Below are positions 6,057 through 11,307 of a stretch of 11,307 bases of DNA, piece after piece. A program made the position numbers and the translations under genes. The DNA comes from Chryseobacterium gleum (GTDB lineage Bacteria > Bacteroidota > Bacteroidia > UBA10329): NCBI GenBank assembly GCA_945874195.1, contig CAMCFW010000032.1, positions 1 to 11,307 of the forward strand, written 5' to 3'. The notes under the pieces are model-generated. The model saw nothing but the letters and a program-made list of their open reading frames with translations, had not been told where the DNA came from and searched no databases. Each line of letters starts with the position of its first letter. Position 1 is the stretch's first letter.

Positions 6057-7669
6057 GCCACCGTCTTGGCGTCCATTTGCTGCTCTAACGTGAGGCGCGT
6101 ATTACCGATTTTCTCAGGCACATGACTCATGGCATATTCGCTCAATGCCGTGATGGTGAGGCTTGGATTGACGCCCAGATTGCACGGAATGATGGAACCG
6201 TCCAAAACACGCATGTTAGGATGGCCGTGCACTTCAAATCGATCGTTAACCACGCCCGTTTCCTTTGTTTCGCCCATTGGGCAGCCACCCAGAATGTGTG
6301 CGGTTGACGACATGTTGAACAGCACTTCGGTGGTGGCGTTCATGGCGGTTCCACCCGTTTTTTCCGCGTAGCGATGCATCACGTTCTGCCCCACTTCTAT
6401 GTAGGCCGGAACTTGTGTGTTCTCGCCATTGGCCACTTTCAGACTGCCCCCGAAAAACCCTTTCTTCCACTTCATTTGCAACGCATTGTCAAGTGACTGC
6501 ATCACCAACAGAATGATGGAATGATGGGCAAAATCCCGTCTGACCACATTTAACGCCTTCAATGGATGTGTGATGAAATTCCACAGCATTTTCAACGTGC
6601 GAACAACGGCCGGGCCATCGCCAGCGGCCATCACAGAAAGTAGACCCATAGCTCCTGAGCCATCGCCATACTTCACCAGTTCAATATGCGTATTCTCATC
6701 CGGATTGAACACGCGACTGATGGCCAGTCCGTGGTTCATTTTGGTGTCGATGCCTGCAATGCCGCAGAGCGATTCGGAATTGGTGCGCAGATTAGCCCCC
6801 AGTTTATCCGAAAGGTTAGGCAGCGTTTTGAATTCCTCTTTCTGACGGAAAAGCAACTTCATGGTTCCAAGAACACCGGCTGAGAAAACGATCCCGCGGC
6901 TTTTGAAGACCCTTCGTTTCTTGTTGAAGAATGAAGTGGACGACTCGGTGTGGACATGGTACATGTCATCCTTGAATTCGACCTTGATGACGCGCGTTTC
7001 AGCCTCTATTATCGTTCCCCATTTCTCGGCAAACCAGAGATAGTTCTTGTCGAGCGTGTTCTTGGAATTGTAGCGACAGCCAACCATGCAGTTGGCACAT
7101 TCTATGCAGCCTTTGCGCATTGGACCAAGGCCTTGGAAATAGGGATCCTGTTCTATTTTCCGGTCGCCAAGGTAAACTCCGACATGATCAACAGGTTTGT
7201 AGGTTTCCAAACGGCCCATGTCAATGGCGATCTGCCTCATTACTTCATCTTCTGGGCCTTCCTTTTCATATTTGGAACTGCCAAGCATGAAACGGGCTTT
7301 GGCATAGAACGGCTTCAAGGTCTCCTTCCAATCGCGGATGCCAGACCAGACCGGATTATTGAAAAAAGCATCGGGCGGAAACATGTGTGTATTAGCGTAA
7401 ACCAGACTTCCACCGCCCACGCCAGCCCCACCAAGCACCATTATTCGGTTAAGAAAATTGATCTTTTGAATTCCGAATGCCCTTATTCCGGGTGCCCAAA
7501 GGAATTTGCGGACGTTCCAATTCGTCTTGGGAAAGTCCTTCGATTCCCAGCGTTTGCCCATTTCCAAGACCAGCACATCATATCCCTTTTCAGAAAGGCG
7601 CATGGCAGAAACGCTTCCACCAAAACCAGAGCCGATAACGATGTGGTCATAGACCTTTTCTTCAGCCAT
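6053..7669 (-). CDS. GMC-family FAD oxidoreductase, cholesterol-oxidase-like
   Basis: This is an FAD-dependent alcohol or sterol-type dehydrogenase/oxidase. The N-terminal Rossmann motif VIGSGFGGS (11-19) binds the ADP part of FAD, with the acidic residue E36 ending the second strand. GGAGVGGGSLVYAN (80-93) is the second FAD-contact motif. The C-terminal GMC domain has AHILGGCPMG (457-466), VLDGSIIP (488-495) and GVNPSLTITALSE (499-511); H458 and N501 are the likely counterparts of the catalytic His/Asn pair of cholesterol oxidase. A cysteine cluster C188, C191, C194, C198 sits before NSKNTLDKNYL. No signal peptide is seen, so it is probably cytoplasmic. The ATG at 7669 is preferred over the TTG one codon earlier, because it shares its A with the TGA of the upstream lipoprotein gene. 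The substrate is not known. Confidence 0.9.
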   Translation of the reverse strand: MAEEKVYDHIVIGSGFGGSVSAMRLSEKGYDVLVLEMGKRWESKDFPKTNWNVRKFLWAPGIRAFGIQKINFLNRIMVLGGAGVGGGSLVYANTHMFPPDAFFNNPVWSGIRDWKETLKPFYAKARFMLGSSKYEKEGPEDEVMRQIAIDMGRLETYKPVDHVGVYLGDRKIEQDPYFQGLGPMRKGCIECANCMVGCRYNSKNTLDKNYLWFAEKWGTIIEAETRVIKVEFKDDMYHVHTESSTSFFNKKRRVFKSRGIVFSAGVLGTMKLLFRQKEEFKTLPNLSDKLGANLRTNSESLCGIAGIDTKMNHGLAISRVFNPDENTHIELVKYGDGSGAMGLLSVMAAGDGPAVVRTLKMLWNFITHPLKALNVVRRDFAHHSIILLVMQSLDNALQMKWKKGFFGGSLKVANGENTQVPAYIEVGQNVMHRYAEKTGGTAMNATTEVLFNMSSTAHILGGCPMGETKETGVVNDRFEVHGHPNMRVLDGSIIPCNLGVNPSLTITALSEYAMSHVPEKIGNTRLTLEQQMDAKTVA

Positions 7670-8148
7670 CAATAGATTTTTCTATTGAATAGCCTGAGCG
7701 GCAAGGTCGGTGGCTCGATGGGAAGACCATGTTCGTTCGCTTCGGTTTCGAGCAGGTAGGTGATCTTGTCCAATTTGGTGATGTGAAAATCGGCCTTCAC
7801 AAAATCATCCAGATCGATCCGCAGCAGGTCTTCTTCAGGCAAGCTCCATGTTCCTTCAACTTCATATTGAAGTGTATCGGCAGCGTAATATTCGCCTGTA
7901 CATCGGTCATTGTCGTAATACTTGATAATGTATCGGTATGCGGGGTCATTCTCCTTATATCCAGGAAGCAGAAGTAGATTGAAATTGAGGTCAGTACCCT
8001 CAACCCTTGCATCATACATTTCGAAGGTCGAACTTTTCAATCCTAGGTCAACAAAAACCTGACAGCCATTGAGCAGGCATGAAAAACCCATGGCCATGGC
8101 CGAAATGCACAACAAATTGAAGGCTGAAGGATGAGTATTCCTATTCAT
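7669..8148 (-). CDS. Small predicted lipoprotein, possibly lipocalin-like
   Basis: The family is not recognised with certainty. The N-terminus has a hydrophobic segment (about 11-28) ending in LLNGC, so Cys29 is the likely lipidated residue; FSC with Cys24 is an alternative. The middle and end (about 86-135), with YEVEGTWSLPEEDLLRIDL and FHITKLDKITYLLE, resemble the strand pattern of small Bacteroidota lipocalin-like domains, which is a weak call. The mature protein would be about 130 residues at the inner or outer membrane. It is the first gene of the operon with the GMC oxidoreductase (junction TGATG) and the PhoD-like phosphatase. Possible roles are ligand binding or anchoring for the downstream enzymes. 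There is no Shine-Dalgarno sequence. Confidence 0.8.
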   Translation of the reverse strand: MNRNTHPSAFNLLCISAMAMGFSCLLNGCQVFVDLGLKSSTFEMYDARVEGTDLNFNLLLLPGYKENDPAYRYIIKYYDNDRCTGEYYAADTLQYEVEGTWSLPEEDLLRIDLDDFVKADFHITKLDKITYLLETEANEHGLPIEPPTLPLRLFNRKIY

Positions 8149-8158
8149 GCTGGAAGCC

Positions 8159-8189
8159 CAAAAATAAGGAATGAACTGATGGTACGAAA
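8159..8189 (-). promoter_or_regulatory. Predicted promoter of the lipoprotein-GMC-PhoD operon
   Basis: On the minus strand TATTTTTG (8166-8159) matches the TAnnTTTG element exactly. Nineteen bases upstream is TTTC (8189-8186), one mismatch from TTTG. The -7 element ends only ten bases before the ATG at 8148, so the transcript would have almost no leader. Confidence 0.4.
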
Positions 8190-8218
8190 CCCGATGGCAA
8201 AACAGTTGTGTCCATCCC

Positions 8219-8245
8219 TTGACTCGGGTTAAATTTTTACATTTG
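8219..8245 (+). promoter_or_regulatory. Predicted guaB promoter
   Basis: TTG (8219-8221) and, after 16 bases, TACATTTG (8238-8245) match the Bacteroidota promoter pattern; the spacer is at the short end. The leader to the guaB ATG would be about 25 bases. I see no guanine-type riboswitch or PurR-like site in this short stretch. Confidence 0.6.
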
Positions 8246-8276
8246 CACGAATTTTATCGCAAAGAAAAATTCGCTC

Positions 8277-9746
8277 ATGTCATTAGACTCAGACAAGTTC
8301 CAAGGTGAGGGACTTACTTATGACGATGTTCTCTTGGTCCCCGATTATTCTGAAGTTCTGCCTCGCGATGTGAATATCGCAAGCAAATTCACCAAGAACA
8401 TCTCTATAAACGTACCGATCGCTTCGGCTGCCATGGACACCGTGACCGAAGCGGCCATGGCCATTGCCATTGCGCAGGAAGGCGGCATTGGGGTCATTCA
8501 CAAGAACATGACCATCGATCAACAGGCACTTGAGGTCCGCAAGGTGAAAAGGGCCGAAAGCGGCATGATCCTAGACCCTGTCACTCTGATGGCCAACGCC
8601 TTGGTGGGCGATGCCGAGAACATGATGCACGAATACAAGATCGGTGGCATTCCGGTGGTCGATGAAAACCGAAAACTGGTGGGCATCATTACCAATCGCG
8701 ACCTTCGTTTTGAGAAGAACATGAAGCGTCCGATCAGCGAACTGATGACCTCTGAAGGACTTATCACTACCACCGAGGTGACTGATGTGATCAAGACCGA
8801 GGCACTGCTTCAGAAACATCGGATCGAGAAACTTCCAGTGGTTGATAAGGATTATCGACTGGTGGGATTGATCACGTACAAAGACCTTATTAAGACCAAA
8901 CTTCGACCGAACGCCTGCAAAGACGGTTTGGGACGATTGCGCGTGGCTGCGGCCGTTGGCGTAACTCCAGACATGATAGACCGAGTGACAGCTTTGGCCC
9001 ATGTAGGTGTTGACGCCATCATCATTGATACCGCACACGGCCATTCAAAAGGAGTGATAGATGCTTTGAAAGCCGCGAAGAAGGCATTCCCAGACCTACA
9101 GGTGGTAGTAGGAAATATTGCCACAGCAGCTGCTGCCAAATTATTGGTTGCGAACGGTGCCGATGCGGTGAAGGTCGGGATCGGTCCTGGCTCCATTTGC
9201 ACAACCCGGATCATTGCTGGGGTTGGAGTTCCACAGTTGACCGCTGTGATGGATGTGGCCAATGCCATTAAGGGATCTGGCGTGCCGGTCATTGCCGATG
9301 GTGGCATCAAATTCACCGGAGACGTGGTGAAGGCCATGGTGGCCGGTGCCGATGTGGTTATGGCGGGCAGCATGTTTGCAGGAACAGAAGAATCGCCCGG
9401 GCGCACCATCATTCTGGAAGGAAGAAAGTTCAAGACCTATCGCGGAATGGGTTCCATCGAAGCCATGCAAAAAGGATCGAAGGACAGGTATTTTCAAGAC
9501 ACCGAGGACGACATCAAGAAACTAGTTCCAGAAGGAATCGTTGGTCGGGTGCCCTACAAAGGAACCTTGACCGAGGTGATGTATCAGATAGTTGGAGGGT
9601 TAAGAGCCGGAATGGGTTATTGCGGAGCCAAGACCATAGCCGACCTTCAGAACGCCAAGTTCATTAAAATATCTCCGGCCGGATTCAGAGAATCTCACCC
9701 ACATGGTGTGACCATTACGAGCGAAGCACCCAATTACAGTCCATAA
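8277..9746 (+). CDS. guaB: Inosine-5'-monophosphate dehydrogenase (IMPDH)
   Basis: IMPDH oxidises IMP to XMP with NAD+, the committed step of guanine nucleotide synthesis, as a cytoplasmic tetramer or octamer. The 489-residue product is full length. The TIM-barrel catalytic domain (about 9-95 and 210-480) is interrupted by a tandem CBS pair (about 97-208), which binds regulatory purine nucleotides. The catalytic loop reads GIGPGSICTTR with the active-site Cys308. The phosphate-binding DGGI (341-344), GSMFAGTEESPG (364-375) and YRGMGS (388-393) are present, as is the flap EGIVGRVPYKG (419-429). It starts MSLDSDKFQGEGLTYDDVLL, typical for the family. A-rich sequence rather than a Shine-Dalgarno precedes the ATG. 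It is divergent from the lipoprotein operon, and the peptidyl-prolyl isomerase gene follows after 56 bases. Confidence 0.98.
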   Translation: MSLDSDKFQGEGLTYDDVLLVPDYSEVLPRDVNIASKFTKNISINVPIASAAMDTVTEAAMAIAIAQEGGIGVIHKNMTIDQQALEVRKVKRAESGMILDPVTLMANALVGDAENMMHEYKIGGIPVVDENRKLVGIITNRDLRFEKNMKRPISELMTSEGLITTTEVTDVIKTEALLQKHRIEKLPVVDKDYRLVGLITYKDLIKTKLRPNACKDGLGRLRVAAAVGVTPDMIDRVTALAHVGVDAIIIDTAHGHSKGVIDALKAAKKAFPDLQVVVGNIATAAAAKLLVANGADAVKVGIGPGSICTTRIIAGVGVPQLTAVMDVANAIKGSGVPVIADGGIKFTGDVVKAMVAGADVVMAGSMFAGTEESPGRTIILEGRKFKTYRGMGSIEAMQKGSKDRYFQDTEDDIKKLVPEGIVGRVPYKGTLTEVMYQIVGGLRAGMGYCGAKTIADLQNAKFIKISPAGFRESHPHGVTITSEAPNYSP

Positions 9747-9754
9747 GCGATGGG

Positions 9755-9781
9755 TTTGGCGTTCGCATTTTTCTATTTTTG
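9755..9781 (+). promoter_or_regulatory. Predicted promoter of the peptidyl-prolyl isomerase gene
   Basis: TTTG (9755-9758) is followed after 15 bases by TATTTTTG (9774-9781), an exact TAnnTTTG. The spacing is shorter than usual. It lies between guaB and the next gene. I see no terminator after guaB, so read-through from guaB is also possible. Confidence 0.45.
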
Positions 9782-9802
9782 CGAGCCCAAATAAAATCGT
9801 TT

Positions 9803-11307
9803 ATGATCATGAAGAACATCTTTTTTCAAACAGCCCTGCTTGGCGTTGTCCTTGCTAGCAGCTTAGACCTTCGCGCTCAGTCGAAAGACCCTGTTCTCTT
9901 AACCGTAGATGGACAGAACATAGGACTTTCTGAATTTGAAGCCGTTTACAAGAAGAACAACCGCGATGCCGTGGTTGACCAGAAAGACCTGGAAGACTAC
10001 CTTGAACTTTACATCAATTTCCGATTGAAGGTCCGCGAAGCAGAGGAGCTAGGACTTGATACCATCAAGAAATTCATTGAAGAGCTGAAAGGATACCAGA
10101 AACAATTGGCCAAGCCATACCTTACCGATAAGGAGGTAACCGCCAAGCTGATCCAAGAAGCCTACCAGCGTTCGTTGAAAGATATAAGGGCCAGCCATAT
10201 TCTGGTGAAGGTGGGTCCGGACGACCTTCCGAAAGACACGCTTGCTGCTTACAACAAGATCGTTTCCATTAGAAAGCAAGCCTTGAAAGGCAATTTTGCT
10301 GAACTGGCCAAGAAGAATTCTGAAGACCCATCGGCCAAAGACAATGGAGGAGATTTAGGTTGGTTCTCCGTTCTAAGAATGGTATACCCGTTCGAATCCG
10401 CAGCATTCTCTACTCCCATCGGTCAGATCAGCCAACCGATCCGTACCCGATTCGGATATCACATCATAAAGGTGGAAGGAATGCGCGACACGCAGGGAGA
10501 GATCAGAGCTGCTCACATCATGATAAAGACAGGAAAAGAAGCCACGCCCGAAGACATGAAAGCGGCAGAATTGAAGGTTCGCGAGGTGAAGGATCTTCTG
10601 GACAAGGGACAAAGTTTCGAAGACATTGCCAAGAAATATTCAGAAGACAAAGGTTCGTCTGAAAAAGGCGGTGAACTTCCACGATTCGGAGCGGGTCGTA
10701 TGGTGCCACAATTTGAAGATGCCGCCTTCGGATTGAAGAATGACGGAGACTACTCTGAGCCCGTTCTAACCGATTACGGCTGGCACATCATCAAGCGTTT
10801 GGAGCGTTATGCAGTTCCATCTTTTGAAGATTCCGAAAAAGAATTGAGCGCCAAGGTGGCCAAGGACAGCCGTTCGGAAATGAGCAAACTTTCTGTGATC
10901 AACAGAATCAAGAAGGAATACGGATACAAAGAGAACCGCGCAAACGTTGATGGACTTAGAAGCTACCTGACTGATGCGCTGGTGGAAGGAAAATGGAATG
11001 CCGACACGGCTAAGAATCTGACCGGTGTTGTGTTGGAGATCGGTTCGAAGAAATTCACTCAGGCCGACCTTGCAGCCTACATCGGAACACATCAAGTAAG
11101 GAGAAAGGCAGAGGATCTTACCGCATTGCTCAACTCCATGTTCGGTCAATATGCCGAAGAAATGTTGATGGCGTATGAAGAAGACATGCTTCCTACCAAG
11201 TATCCCGAATATAAGGCGCTTTTAAAGGAATACCGCGATGGCATCCTTCTGTTCGACCTAACAGATGATAAGGTGTGGTCGAAGGCGGTAAAGGACACGG
11301 TCGGACT
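9803..11307 (+). CDS. SurA-like periplasmic peptidyl-prolyl isomerase with two parvulin domains (3' end outside window)
   Basis: This is an exported parvulin-type foldase that probably helps fold outer-membrane or periplasmic proteins. The frame stays open from the ATG at 9803 to the window end (501 codons, no stop). A second ATG at 9809 (MKNIFFQ) is an equally good start, and a signal peptide ends near LRAQ. Counting from 9803, an N-terminal chaperone-like region (about 27-127) leads to two rotamase domains. The first (about 128-224) has IRASHILVKV, GGDLGWF and FGYHIIKV; the second (about 234-331) has IRAAHIMIKT, GGELPRFGAGRMVPQFEDAAF and YGWHIIK. A long C-terminal region follows, ending FDLTDDKVWSKAVKDTVGL, which I recall from Bacteroidota homologues. 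Domain order is as in SurA, but with a larger C-terminal part. Confidence 0.92.
   Translation, partial: MIMKNIFFQTALLGVVLASSLDLRAQSKDPVLLTVDGQNIGLSEFEAVYKKNNRDAVVDQKDLEDYLELYINFRLKVREAEELGLDTIKKFIEELKGYQKQLAKPYLTDKEVTAKLIQEAYQRSLKDIRASHILVKVGPDDLPKDTLAAYNKIVSIRKQALKGNFAELAKKNSEDPSAKDNGGDLGWFSVLRMVYPFESAAFSTPIGQISQPIRTRFGYHIIKVEGMRDTQGEIRAAHIMIKTGKEATPEDMKAAELKVREVKDLLDKGQSFEDIAKKYSEDKGSSEKGGELPRFGAGRMVPQFEDAAFGLKNDGDYSEPVLTDYGWHIIKRLERYAVPSFEDSEKELSAKVAKDSRSEMSKLSVINRIKKEYGYKENRANVDGLRSYLTDALVEGKWNADTAKNLTGVVLEIGSKKFTQADLAAYIGTHQVRRKAEDLTALLNSMFGQYAEEMLMAYEEDMLPTKYPEYKALLKEYRDGILLFDLTDDKVWSKAVKDTVG

Noticed and set aside
7670..7672. TTG as an alternative start of the GMC oxidoreductase, one codon upstream
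   Set aside because: The ATG at 7669-7667 gives a TGATG junction with the preceding stop and needs no unusual start codon.
6950..7675. 241-codon plus-strand open frame antisense to the GMC oxidoreductase
   Set aside because: The opposite frame encodes intact FAD-binding motifs. This frame has no start signal or domain and is a shadow of the real gene.
8571..9433. Minus-strand open frames antisense to guaB
   Set aside because: guaB is full length with its catalytic cysteine and CBS domains, and the antisense translations show only low-complexity composition.
1..11307. Search for mobile elements, CRISPR repeats, tRNA/rRNA genes, toxin-antitoxin or defence genes
   Set aside because: No transposase-like frame, regularly spaced repeats, terminal inverted repeats or RNA-gene signatures were seen. 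The genes form an ordinary chromosomal set.

Overview
The window looks like an ordinary chromosomal segment of a Bacteroidota bacterium, probably of the Flavobacteriia/Flavobacteriales type. Three things point there. The order rpsF-rpsR-rplI has no priB. Intergenic regions carry Bacteroidota-type promoters (TTG or TTTG, then TAnnTTTG) at several places. Most genes lack a well-placed Shine-Dalgarno sequence. I see no transposase, integrase, CRISPR array, phage gene, tRNA or rRNA. I found no convincing undescribed system; the less ordinary part is a three-gene operon at 8148-4974.

Layout. Bases 1-24 (minus) hold the first eight codons of a gene leaving the window, possibly aconitate hydratase, with a leftward promoter at 68-98. 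A MacB/FtsX-type ABC permease (140-1399, plus) converges on the ribosomal operon rpsF-rpsR-rplI (2539-1456, minus), and a strong bidirectional terminator separates them. Divergent from rpsF is a sodium:solute symporter (2785-4257, plus). A small secreted, probable outer-membrane beta-barrel protein (4399-4977, plus) follows it and overlaps tail-to-tail with the next minus-strand operon.

That operon reads 8148 to 4974 on the minus strand: a small lipoprotein, then a GMC-family FAD oxidoreductase of the cholesterol-oxidase-like type, then a secreted PhoD-like metallophosphatase. The junctions are TGATG and ATGA, so the three are probably co-transcribed and translationally coupled. Divergent from it is guaB (IMP dehydrogenase, 8277-9746, plus). 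A SurA-like periplasmic peptidyl-prolyl isomerase with two parvulin domains follows (9803 to the window end, truncated).

How the genes work together. Ribosome assembly (S6, S18, L9) and guanine nucleotide synthesis (guaB) are core functions. The isomerase, the beta-barrel protein, the ABC permease and the symporter all concern the cell envelope and transport. S6 and S18 are also two of the three proteins reported to bury the 16S rRNA 3' tail in Flavobacterium ribosomes, which agrees with the weak Shine-Dalgarno use seen here. No gap without a gene is longer than about 245 bases; the largest, 2540-2784, holds the rpsF promoter and a perfect 7-bp inverted repeat.
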